A stretch of 64,000 bases of DNA, taken from positions 62,001 to 126,000 of the forward strand of contig NZ_BEWA01000022.1 of NCBI RefSeq assembly GCF_003112535.1, given 5' to 3'. The DNA comes from Streptomyces rishiriensis (GTDB taxonomy: Bacteria; Actinomycetota; Actinomycetes; Streptomycetales; Streptomycetaceae). Made by a program: the position numbers and the translations under genes. Positions within the stretch are counted from its first letter, which is position 1. Every line of letters starts with the position of its first letter. The notes under the pieces were generated by a model that was given only the letters and a program-made list of their open reading frames with translations, was not told where the DNA came from and made no database searches. Shown one piece after another: positions 43,352 through 51,522 of this stretch.

Positions 43352-43771
43352 TCAGACCGACACCGCGTGCGGACTGCGCTCCTGGTCGGAGCCCGGCACC
43401 GGCGCCGAGGGGTCGGCCGCCAGGGCCACGATGCGGTTGTCGCGGTCCACGTGCACGACCCGCGGCTCCAGCGCCCGCGCCTCGGCGTCGGTCACCTGAG
43501 CGTAACTGATGATGATCACCAGATCGCCGGGGTGCACGAGATGGGCGGCGGCTCCGTTGATGCCGACGACGCCCGAACCGCGCTCGCCCTCGATGACGTA
43601 CGTCTCCAGACGGGCCCCGTTGGTGATGTCGACGATGTGCACGAGCTCGCCCGGCAACAGGTCGGCGGCGTCCAGCAGGTCGGCATCGATGGTCACCGAT
43701 CCCACATAGTGCAGGTCGGCCTGGGTGACGGTGGCACGGTGGATCTTGGACTTGAACATGGTGCGCAGCAT
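43352..43771 (-). CDS. panD: Aspartate 1-decarboxylase (pyruvoyl enzyme)
   Basis: 139 aa. MLRTMFKSKIHRATVTQADL aligns with the known family start, with Lys9, His11 and the self-cleavage site Gly24-Ser25 (YVGSVTID) intact, and VINGAAAHLVHPGD-type motif (GINGAAAHLVHPGDLVII) present. Makes beta-alanine for pantothenate and CoA. The gene is complete. However its first ten codons and upstream region are repeated, diverged, at 52100-52370, so the present promoter and start may have been brought in by the island next to it. Confidence 0.95.
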   Translation of the reverse strand: MLRTMFKSKIHRATVTQADLHYVGSVTIDADLLDAADLLPGELVHIVDITNGARLETYVIEGERGSGVVGINGAAAHLVHPGDLVIIISYAQVTDAEARALEPRVVHVDRDNRIVALAADPSAPVPGSDQERSPHAVSV

Positions 43772-44030
43772 GTTGGACTCCTGGAAGACGGCTCCCTGCC
43801 TGCTTTGTGCAGGTCAAGGGCGGTCGTCACTCTACACGGGCACGCGTCGGAGTCGAAGATGCCGAAGAACATCGACTTCACTCGGGCAAGAAGGCTCCTC
43901 ACCTGCACTTCCGTGCGAACCAGGCTGTTTCTCCATCGCCAACCAAGCACCTGCTCGAACACCCATCCCCGGATGTGCGAGGACTGATGCTGACCGGATG
44001 CTGACTTACCTGGCTATACGTCAGGTCAAG
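43742..44030. repeat. Left copy of the duplicated panD 5' end (att-like)
   Basis: From 43742 rightward the sequence matches 52100-52370: about 90% by eye over the first 80 bases, then weaker with small gaps, ending in the shared ACTTACCTG...CAGGT element (44004-44030 here, 52349-52371 there). Homology begins exactly after panD codon 10. Contains CTGATGCTGACCGGATGCTGAC (43984-44005), repeated with 20 of 22 bases at 52030-52051. No gene was recognised from 43772 to 44529. Confidence 0.8.
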
Positions 44031-44529
44031 CACGGAGCCGCCTTCGGCATCGACCTGGAAATCGTTCGATACGAGGCGCTCCCGGCCCGATCCGAAGCCG
44101 TGATCAACCTGACCGTTATCGACCCATGGCCCGCCACCTCAACAGGGAGCACACGGTCTGCAGCCTTGTGGTTCAACCAGGCCGGGCTCACGACTGTGAT
44201 CGATCGATCACGGTCGCTACCACTTGGTGGGCAGCTGAGTTCCGGCCGTCTGCCCAGGCTGCTACTTCCAAGCCGGAGGGCAACGAAGAGGGGGAAGACA
44301 GTGGAAGCATCCGAAGCGCAGCCCGGCTCTGTAGCGCATCGTGAAGGAGCGCAGAAGGCCACGCTCCATTTGCGGGGTATCGCTCGACTGCCCTGCACAT
44401 CCGCCGTGCCGGGTGGCCACCCATCGTGGACGGCTCCGGGTTGCGACTACTGGCTACTCCGCATCCTCTCGTTGCAACGGCGGTAGAGGCGGGATGGGCA
44501 CGATGTGGGATGGGCACGATGTCCGCCTC
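44031..44529. other. Gene-free left part of the island
   Basis: Frames here lack ribosome sites and give no recognisable protein. Contains a GATCGATCGATC run at 44198-44209. May be a decayed end of the inserted element. Confidence 0.4.
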
Positions 44530-45189
44530 TCAGGCATTCTCGTCATGGATCCGCGCACCCAGATCCTCCGCCCACTCCAGTGCCCACGCCTTGAGTTCGT
44601 CGATCTGGCGAGAGGTGAGCCCATACGCGGTGTAGTCCTCATCCTCGTACCAGTCCGCGCCAATGAGCCTGTCCCGGAGGTCTTCAAGGCTGAACTCGTC
44701 GTGTGCACGACGGCGGCCCAGGGATTCGAGGTCGGCGGTGGAGCGGTGGCGGGAGGCAGCTTGGACGTCGATGAGGTCACGGACGGTGCCTCGGTCGGCG
44801 AGGGCACGGACCTTGGTGCCGATCACGTCATCGAGGGAAAGAACAGGGCCGTAGGGAGTCTGAGCGGGAGGGGCCCAGAACGCCTCCTTGAGGACGTCGA
44901 CCTCGCACTCCTCGCCGGTGTCCGGATCGGTGACGAGGAAACGGCCGCTGAGCGGATCGGTCTGGACGTGCGTGGTCCGCCATCCGCGCGCGCTGAGACC
45001 TGCTGTGAGTGAGGCGACGATCTCCTGCATCGGAGCGGGGTTCTCGGTGGCGACGTCGAGGTCGCGGCTGAAGCGTTCGACCAGGCCGTGGGCCTGCACG
45101 GCGTATCCGCCGGTGAGGACCAGAGGGTAGGGGGAGCCGAGGTCGAGGATGTCGGCGAGGAGACGCTCGTGGAGCGGAGTGAGCTTCAC
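44530..45189 (-). CDS. AbiEii-type nucleotidyltransferase, candidate toxin
   Basis: 219 aa. Nucleotidyltransferase core: VLTGGYAVQAHGLVERFSRD followed by LDVAT, giving the GG...R-x-S-R-D-L-D signature of the AbiEii/MenT group, then ECEVDVLKEAF as the third acidic strand and TKVRALADRGTVRDLIDV helix. In type IV abortive-infection systems such enzymes modify tRNA or other targets and are held by a partner. ATG 45189 overlaps the stop of the upstream 120-aa gene by four bases, as expected for a pair. The antitoxin fold itself was not recognised. Confidence 0.82.
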   Translation of the reverse strand: MKLTPLHERLLADILDLGSPYPLVLTGGYAVQAHGLVERFSRDLDVATENPAPMQEIVASLTAGLSARGWRTTHVQTDPLSGRFLVTDPDTGEECEVDVLKEAFWAPPAQTPYGPVLSLDDVIGTKVRALADRGTVRDLIDVQAASRHRSTADLESLGRRRAHDEFSLEDLRDRLIGADWYEDEDYTAYGLTSRQIDELKAWALEWAEDLGARIHDENA

Positions 45190-45548
45190 GCGGCGGTCGT
45201 GTCGGCCGGAGCGGTGCGGAGCAGCTCAGGGAAGGCGTCCTCCCAGACCTCGCGGATGTAGGGGCTGATCAAGCGCCGCAGGACGGACCACTGCTCGGTG
45301 AGCAGCCGGTGGTGCAGGAGGGCCACCAGGTCCTCACTCAGTCCTTCGGCGAGGACGGTCCGGTAGAGCGTCATGCGGGACTTCGGACGGTCCAGGCTGT
45401 AGCTCGTCCGCCCGGACCAGACGATGTGGAGCGGCAGGTCCACGTTGCCCTCGACGGGGCCGACCAGCTCCTGCAAACGCTCGGGCAGTCGGCTGCGGTA
45501 GCGGTCCCGCAGCACCTCGGCGCGGGGAGCGGTGATCGTCGGGTCCAT
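45186..45548 (-). CDS. Partner protein of the AbiEii-type enzyme, candidate antitoxin
   Basis: 120 aa from ATG 45548; a further upstream ATG would add 12 residues. Soluble, with LPLHIVWSGRTSYSLDRPKS (a compact hydrophobic strand set) and helical LLHHRLLTEQWSVLRRLISP. Family not recognised; no winged helix of the usual AbiEi antitoxin seen. Translationally coupled to the nucleotidyltransferase gene, so a toxin-antitoxin-like pair is the simplest reading, inferred from layout alone. Confidence 0.65.
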   Translation of the reverse strand: MDPTITAPRAEVLRDRYRSRLPERLQELVGPVEGNVDLPLHIVWSGRTSYSLDRPKSRMTLYRTVLAEGLSEDLVALLHHRLLTEQWSVLRRLISPYIREVWEDAFPELLRTAPADTTAA

Positions 45549-45859
45549 GCATCCAGTATCGCTGCTGGGAGGCGGCGGCATGGCGGATACGGGCCCTTCT
45601 GTCGTACGCACGGGTCGGGCGCCGCCCGCCCTCCCTCGGACGCTCATCATGGCCTACCTGTACAGCCCCAGGTGGCCTAGCAACCGGCTGCCCTGCCGAC
45701 CTAGGACCAGCCCCGCTCGCGGGCGCGGGTGATCGTGGCACAGCAGGTCACGCGGAGGACCGCCGCGATGGAGTCGGCTGCGGCTTCCGTCTCGGCGTCG
45801 GGAATGACGACGGTCCCGAGGAGGCCCATGGCGCCGGCGCAGTGGACGAGAGGGCACCC

Positions 45860-46170
45860 GGCGGGCGACGGTCAGGGCATTCCGCTCGCGGTGTCGCTGA
45901 CCGGCGGCAACCGTGGGCGACGTCACCCAATTGCCGCCTCTGCTCGACAAGATCCCGCGGCTAGCGGGACCGGTCGGCCGCCCGCGCCGACGGTCTGAAG
46001 CCCTGCTCGCGGACCGCGGCTATGACCATGACAAGTACCACCGTCTTGTGCGGGCTCTCGGCATCACACCGGTGATCGCCGAGCGGGGCGAGGACCACGG
46101 CAGTGGCCTGGACGTCATCCGGTGAGTGGTCGAGCGCACGATCTCCTCCCTTTTCGGCACGGCTTCCAGA
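45860..46170 (+). pseudogene. IS5-family transposase fragment (middle and C-terminal part)
   Basis: Reads DGQGIPLAVSLTGGNR, then a one-base frameshift and GDVTQLPPLLDKIPRLAGPV, LLADRGYDHDKYHRLV, ITPVIAERGEDHGSG...VVERTISSLF. The Trp codon before VVER has become a TGA stop (46123-46125). These are the DDE-transposase motifs of IS5-type elements, without N-terminus or clear ends. The rest of 45549-46328 holds no intact gene; a short minus-strand frame at 45701-45846 looks like the tail of some lost protein. Confidence 0.75.
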
Positions 46171-46328
46171 TAGTCCGTTTCTCCGGTCCTCCCTGCCGCG
46201 CATGTCGCGTTCCCATGTCGGAGAAGGAAACGGGAAACAGCATCGATCGTCTTGTCCGCCCCGGCCAGACTGCCGCACTCTACGTGCAGCGCCGACTCGG
46301 CCGATGGCGGGAGGGGTTGGAGGTTTCC

Positions 46329-47621
46329 GTGCCACAGCCGTCCACCGGGTTCGGCGAGGAGTTGAGGAAGCGGCGTCTGGAGGCAGGGCTCAGCCTCACC
46401 GCCCTGTCCGGCTCTGTGCACTACAGCAAGGCGCAGTTGAGCAAGGTGGAGCGGGGCCTGAAGGCCCCCAGCCGTGACCTCGCCCGCCTGTGTGACGCCG
46501 CCCTCGGGGCCGACGGAGCCCTGCTGTCCCTGCTCGCACCAGAGACCACCGACCCGCCCGTCGATCCGGCGCCGGGCTTTGTCCACGAGGAGGACTGGAT
46601 CATGCAGTTGTCGCCGGACGGCCCGAACACCTTCCATCCCTTGAGTCGGCGGGATGCCATAGGCGCCGGTGCCGCTTCGCTGATGGCGTGGCGGTCCGAC
46701 AGCGCGGGCCCGGCCTCGCCGGCCGCGGGCGCGGAAATGGTGGAAGCCTCCCGCTCGCTGTTCACCCACTACCGCAGACTCGGCCAGACGGTGGCGCCCG
46801 GTCTACTCCTGCCCGTTCTGATCGCACAGACCCACACCCTGCGGGAACTGTCCGCCCACTGTGACGGCGGCACCCGTCGCCACCTGCTGGCCCTTGGCTC
46901 CCGGTACGCCGAATACGTCGGCTGGCTGGTGCAGGAGACCGGGGACGAGCGGGCGGCTCTGTGGTGGACGCAGCGCGCGGTCGATCTGGCGGCCGCCGGC
47001 GGCGACCGGGCACTGGCGGGTTACGCGCTGGTCCGCCGGGCCCTGATCACGCTGTACCGGGACGACGCCGAGCAGACAGTCGCTCTGGCCCGTCGCGCGC
47101 AGAGCAAGGCCCTGCCCCCGCGGATACGAGGGCTCGCTGCACAGCGCGAAGCCCAGGGCCACGCCCTGGCGGGTGACCGCCGGGCCTGTCTGGACGCGCT
47201 GGACCGCGCGCGTGCGCTTCTTTCTCTCCAGGACGAAGGGACCGACGAGCCGGTGATCGGCACCATGCACCTTCCCGATCCGGTCGGCATGGTCACCGGC
47301 TGGTGTCTGGTCGATCTCGGGCAGCCGCGGGAGGCGAGCGAGGAACTGGACCGACAACTCGCCCTGGTCGGCGAGGACGCGGTTCGCACCCAGGTCAGGT
47401 ACGGCGTCCGCCGCGCACTCGCCTACGCGTCGGCCGGCGAGATCGACCACGCCTGCGACCTGGCGGCGCCCCTGCTCGACGGAGTGGAGGCCGTGGGTTC
47501 CGCCACGGTCACGACCGACCTGAGACGGCTCGCCCGCGCCCTGGCGCGCCACGCGAACCATTCCTCCGTACGACGGCTGGGACCGCGACTCGGCACGTTG
47601 TCGCGCCCCTCCACCATCTGA
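46329..47621 (+). CDS. XRE-type HTH regulator with helical repeat domain
   Basis: 430 aa from GTG 46329, chosen for the excellent GGAGG six bases upstream. HTH at residues 8-60 (GFGEELRKRRLEAGLSLTAL; YSKAQLSKVERGLKAPS). The remaining 330 residues are helical with TPR-like alternation (ALWWTQRAVDLAAAGGDRAL; AREASEELDRQLALVG-like repeats), a common form of streptomycete regulator. Only 13 bp separate its stop from the TIR gene, so it is likely the regulator and first gene of the TIR-NTPase operon. Confidence 0.83.
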   Translation: MPQPSTGFGEELRKRRLEAGLSLTALSGSVHYSKAQLSKVERGLKAPSRDLARLCDAALGADGALLSLLAPETTDPPVDPAPGFVHEEDWIMQLSPDGPNTFHPLSRRDAIGAGAASLMAWRSDSAGPASPAAGAEMVEASRSLFTHYRRLGQTVAPGLLLPVLIAQTHTLRELSAHCDGGTRRHLLALGSRYAEYVGWLVQETGDERAALWWTQRAVDLAAAGGDRALAGYALVRRALITLYRDDAEQTVALARRAQSKALPPRIRGLAAQREAQGHALAGDRRACLDALDRARALLSLQDEGTDEPVIGTMHLPDPVGMVTGWCLVDLGQPREASEELDRQLALVGEDAVRTQVRYGVRRALAYASAGEIDHACDLAAPLLDGVEAVGSATVTTDLRRLARALARHANHSSVRRLGPRLGTLSRPSTI

Positions 47622-47634
47622 AGGAGTCACTGGC

Positions 47635-48393
47635 ATGCCCCACGTGTTCATCAACTACCGCACCGGCGACGGCGAGCAGACCGCGGCCCTCCTCGACCAG
47701 GAGCTGTCACGTCGCTTCGGCCAGGACCGCGTCTTCCGCGCGTCCAGGTCCATCACCCCAGGGGAGGCCTACCCCGAGGTTCTCCTGACCGCGTTACGCC
47801 GCAGCTGCGTGCTGCTGGCCGTCGTAGGACCGGACTGGACGAACTTCCGCAGTCGGTTGCAAGATCCCGACGACTGGGTGCGCAAGGAGATCGAGGCCGC
47901 GTTCTAGTGCGGGCTCATCGTCGTTCCCGTGCTGGACGGCCGCAAGACCGACCGGCTGAACAAAGCGGCCATGCCCCCCGAGCTGGCGCGGCTCGCCGAT
48001 CTGCAGTCCGTACCGTTCGACAGCACCCACGACACCGAGGCCGGCGTCCGGCGTATCGGCGATCTGGTCGCCGAGCTGGTGCCCGAGCTGCGGGACCTGA
48101 TCGAGCCCGGCGAGCCGTCGCCGACGTCGACCAGCGTGCGCAACTCGATCGGGGACGTGAGTGGAACGTCCGTCCAAGCGGGCGACTTCAGCGGTGACGT
48201 CGGCGGCACGATCGTGAAGAACTCCCACGGCACGGTCCACACGGGCAGCGGCAGCATCTACAACAACTCACGCCATGTGTCGGGCGACCGCTACATCTCG
48301 GGCACCGGAACGACGTACACCGAGGGCGACCATCACGGGGACGTCCACCAGCGGTTCGGGGAGCCGGAGCGGCCCCAGGACGACCGACGGTGA
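47635..48393 (+). pseudogene. TIR-domain effector gene with an internal amber codon
   Basis: One frame of 252 residues broken only by TAG at 47905-47907. ATG 47635 has AAGGAG upstream. Before the stop: MPHVFINYRTGDGEQTAALL, FRASRSITPGEAYPEVLLTA, LLAVVGPDWTNF, DPDDWVRKEIEAAF, a standard TIR fold with the catalytic Glu in EIEAAF region. After it: CGLIVVPVLDGRKTDR and the rest of the TIR fold, then a Gly/Ser/Asn-rich tail with NSIGDVSGTSVQAGDFSGDV (48142-48201), GTVHTGSGSIYNN, and ends DDRR. A CAG to TAG change would explain the break. The stop overlaps the NTPase GTG by four bases, so coupling is kept. Amber loss, readthrough or sequencing error are open. Confidence 0.82.
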
Positions 48394-50405
48394 GCACAGA
48401 ACACACCACCCGGGTCGAGAGCACGCGGGGCGTCACGCACACGGGCGACGGCCACATTTACGTCAACCTCGGCGCCGCTGCCCACGAACCCCGAAAGCCA
48501 ATCTTCCGGCAGCTTCCCGATGACCAACTGCGATGGGTCCGAAGGGTGTTGGTCGCTCCAGTCAACATGGGAAGGGCCCGCACCACGCTCGAAGAGACGG
48601 GCAGCGTCATCCTCGACGGTGCTCCCGGCAGCGGCCGCTCGGCCACGGCTCGCGTACTGTTGCGCGAACACCACCGTCCCGGCGGGGCCTTCCGCGAACT
48701 CCTGCCCGCCGAGCGGGACGAACTGCCGCTGTACGACCCGGCTTTCGTCGACCCGGACGACCGGCTGCTGCTCGACCTGTCCACCGCGGAGGCCGGTCTG
48801 TGGCATGCGGCCCGGGGCGGCCTTCCCGCCCTGCGCCAGACGGTGCGCGAGCGGCGGGCCCATCTCGTCGTCGTCATGCCGCACGAAGGGGCCCTCGATC
48901 CCGACCTGCAGCACTTCCGTGTCGAGATCGGACCGCCGGCTTTCCCCATGGAGGTTCTCAGACGACACCTGCGCGCCCACGGCGTGCCGTGCGAGCAGTT
49001 TCTCCGGAACGACGTCACTGTCGACGAGTTCCTGAGCGAACGCAAACCCATGCGGGAGATCGCCGACTTCGCCGACCGCATACGCCGTGCCCGCGAAACG
49101 GCCGGGCCCGGCGAGGGATTCCCCGAGTGGTGCGCGGCCGCGAAACGTGCGCGCGCCGGGCGCCGCGCCGAAGTCGCCGACCGCGTCGCCGGTGTGCCCG
49201 ACGCCTCTCAACGCGCCCTGATGGTCGCCGTGTCCATGCTCCACGGCGCGCACGCCGACGTCGTCCACCGGGCGGCCGCACTTCTGCTGAGCACGGTCGG
49301 GGCCCCCGAGGAGGAGACTCCGCTCCTCCAGCGCAAGGACCTCGCCCAGCGGCTTTCGGAGATCTCGGCCCGCTCCGGGCCGGACGGTCGCGTGCGGTTC
49401 ACCGAGCTGGACTACGACTCCGCCGTCCGCGCCCACTTCTGGGACCACATGCCCGACCTGCGGCCGCACCTCGGCGCGTGGGCCGCGCGGGTCGTCGAGT
49501 CGAGCGACCCGCATCTCGTGCCGGACGTCCGCGACGGACTGGTGGCCCGGCTGGCGGGTGAGTATCTGCGAACCGGGCGGCCCGACGCGCTCGCCGCGCT
49601 CGCCGAACGATGGAGCGCACAAGGAGCGGGCAGAGCCCGGTCGGAGGCCGCGGTTCAGGCGCTCACCTGCGGTCTCGCGGACCCCGCCCATGGCAGGGAC
49701 TTCCGCGAGCGGATCTACCAGTGGTGCGCGTACCGCCGGCTGACCGGTGAGTTCGCCCAGGTGCTGGTCCAGGTCTGCGCCGACGTCCTCGCGCTGGACC
49801 ATCCGGACCACGCCCTGATCCGGCTGCACCATCTCGCCCGGCGTGAGCGCGGCACGGCCCATGCGCTGCAGGCCCTGTGCGACCTGGTGGCCGGCAGCCG
49901 ACGGCTACGCCGAAGGCTGCTCGACCGGCTGACACGCGGCGACCTCGCACCGACCGACCTGGCCATCTTTCTGCGCGTCAGCGATCCGGAGCCGCTCACG
50001 GACCGCTCCGTCACCACTCGCGCCCTGGTCGACGAGGACGGGGTACGACGCTCGCTGATCACGTGCTGGCGTGCCGTGCTGACCCACGCGGTGTCGCGGC
50101 CGGAAGGCCGACGCGTGGCACCACGGGCAGAGATACAGAGCTGGTTGCACTGGGCGGCCGAGGGCGCTGGTGACCGGGGGGAGGTCCTCCTCGACCTGCT
50201 GGTCGCTGCCGCCGACCGATGCGGTGAGGACCGGGGCGCGGCGTTCGCCGCGTTGTACGCGTCCGCGCGCCAGGCGGAGTTCGCTTCTCCGGGCGCAGGC
50301 GCCCACTCCACCGAGACGACCGACCTGTTGCTCCACAAGATCGGCGTGGCACAGAACCTCGGTCCTGCCGCCCCGTCGGCATCGGCCAGAAGGGGGCGAT
50401 CATGA
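48390..50405 (+). CDS. P-loop NTPase, STAND-like, of the TIR operon
   Basis: 671 aa, GTG 48390. N-terminus has GVTHTGDGHIYVN (residues 14-26), matching a motif in the TIR tail. Walker A is GAPGSGRS (77-84) with Arg instead of Lys; a Walker B-like RLLLDL is at 125-130, and HLVVVMPHEGALD may be sensor-like. The rest is helical, with arrays such as ALAALAERWSAQGAGRARSE and a long C-terminal region, likely a sensor/repeat domain. No membrane helix. Stop overlaps the next ATG (ATGA). Its place between an effector and a membrane protein suggests the switch of a conflict system. Confidence 0.75.
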   Translation: MSTEHTTRVESTRGVTHTGDGHIYVNLGAAAHEPRKPIFRQLPDDQLRWVRRVLVAPVNMGRARTTLEETGSVILDGAPGSGRSATARVLLREHHRPGGAFRELLPAERDELPLYDPAFVDPDDRLLLDLSTAEAGLWHAARGGLPALRQTVRERRAHLVVVMPHEGALDPDLQHFRVEIGPPAFPMEVLRRHLRAHGVPCEQFLRNDVTVDEFLSERKPMREIADFADRIRRARETAGPGEGFPEWCAAAKRARAGRRAEVADRVAGVPDASQRALMVAVSMLHGAHADVVHRAAALLLSTVGAPEEETPLLQRKDLAQRLSEISARSGPDGRVRFTELDYDSAVRAHFWDHMPDLRPHLGAWAARVVESSDPHLVPDVRDGLVARLAGEYLRTGRPDALAALAERWSAQGAGRARSEAAVQALTCGLADPAHGRDFRERIYQWCAYRRLTGEFAQVLVQVCADVLALDHPDHALIRLHHLARRERGTAHALQALCDLVAGSRRLRRRLLDRLTRGDLAPTDLAIFLRVSDPEPLTDRSVTTRALVDEDGVRRSLITCWRAVLTHAVSRPEGRRVAPRAEIQSWLHWAAEGAGDRGEVLLDLLVAAADRCGEDRGAAFAALYASARQAEFASPGAGAHSTETTDLLLHKIGVAQNLGPAAPSASARRGRS

Positions 50406-51478
50406 CGACCGCACGCAAGACGACGACCGTGTTCCTCACTGTTATGTGCGGCCTGCTGCTGACCATCGTCGGCCTGGTGCAGCGATGGCCCGGCTGGACC
50501 TGGCCGGCGCTGGCCGCGCTTCTTCTCATGCTGCCCGCGGTGACCTTCCGGGTGGCCTCGCAGCGCCGCGGCCCGGTGCCGGTCAGCTTCGAGGAGCAGC
50601 TCACGGCTGCCCCGGTGGAGCGAACCGAGTACCGCGTCAACCGAGTCGCGCTCCCGAGCCTCTGGGACGACTACCACTTCGTCTTCTCAGCGACCGTACG
50701 GTGGTGCTTCGCCGACGGCCCGGGGCGCGGCACGGTCGTCAACCCGGCCGGCCTCGCCGTCGACGCGGTCCTCAGCCGGGCCCGCGCGATTGCCGAGAAG
50801 CGGGAACCCGGCCACGCCTCGCTCCTTCAGCACGAACTCGGTGGCGCCCTCAGCCGCATGTGCCCGGATTCCACGGGCCACCTCCGGGCGATGGCGGAGG
50901 ACATCAACCTCACGTTGCCCGACGAGGATCAGGAGCGTCTGGATCGGCTCGCCGGCGTACGCAAGGACGAGGCGGTCTGGGAGCACCAGCGCAAGTACGA
51001 GCAGAGCAAGCGCCGGTATCTGGGCGAGGACGCCCTCAAGGACACCGGCAGCGCCGTCGTGTGGTGGCTCACCAGGAACGACGAGCACGTGGCGAAGACC
51101 GTGGCCGACCTCCCCTTGCTGGCGCAGCTGACCTCCGCTGCCAACGACACCGACATCCCCGAGCGCCTGCTCGAGATGCTGCCGAACCGGCCAGAAGGAC
51201 CCTGGACGCCGGACATCGGCACGGAGTCTGTCGATCTCCCGGCCCGTGAGCCCTCGGCTGCAGACCACCTGTCGGGGTTCTTCGAAGCTATGGGCTTCAC
51301 GGAGGACGACGACCGGCGGGCGATGCTGGCCCGACAGTTCTCGCAGCTCGTCGAGCAGCACAACCGCCACGAGACAGCGGAGGACCTCCTACGCCGATTC
51401 GATCCCCCGAGACCTCCCGCTCCCGAGACCGGAGCGGAACTGGCGCCCGACTCCGGGCCGCCGGCCGACACGGTCTGA
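50402..51478 (+). CDS. Two-helix membrane-anchored protein of the TIR operon
   Basis: 358 aa. Two N-terminal hydrophobic helices (TVFLTVMCGLLLTIVGLVQR; WTWPALAALLLMLPAVTF), then a soluble domain: VNRVALPSLWDDYHFVFSAT, NPAGLAVDAVLSRARAIAEK and the charged helix VRKDEAVWEHQRKYEQSKRR. The beta-then-long-helix order vaguely recalls SPFH/band-7 proteins, but I cannot assign it. Ends in a Pro-rich tail. Coupled to the NTPase gene by ATGA overlap. Could place the system at the membrane. Confidence 0.7.
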   Translation: MTTARKTTTVFLTVMCGLLLTIVGLVQRWPGWTWPALAALLLMLPAVTFRVASQRRGPVPVSFEEQLTAAPVERTEYRVNRVALPSLWDDYHFVFSATVRWCFADGPGRGTVVNPAGLAVDAVLSRARAIAEKREPGHASLLQHELGGALSRMCPDSTGHLRAMAEDINLTLPDEDQERLDRLAGVRKDEAVWEHQRKYEQSKRRYLGEDALKDTGSAVVWWLTRNDEHVAKTVADLPLLAQLTSAANDTDIPERLLEMLPNRPEGPWTPDIGTESVDLPAREPSAADHLSGFFEAMGFTEDDDRRAMLARQFSQLVEQHNRHETAEDLLRRFDPPRPPAPETGAELAPDSGPPADTV

Positions 51479-51522
51479 CCGTCGACCGGGACATTTCATC
51501 CCTGCGCATCCAGGAGGACGCA

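Noticed and set aside
44031..44529. tRNA gene or integrase remnant in the left part of the island
   Set aside because: No cloverleaf, T-loop or tyrosine/serine recombinase motif could be found.
47905..47907. Amber codon as a pyrrolysine site
   Set aside because: Streptomyces is not known to use pyrrolysine, no insertion machinery is visible and TIR homologues need no such residue here.
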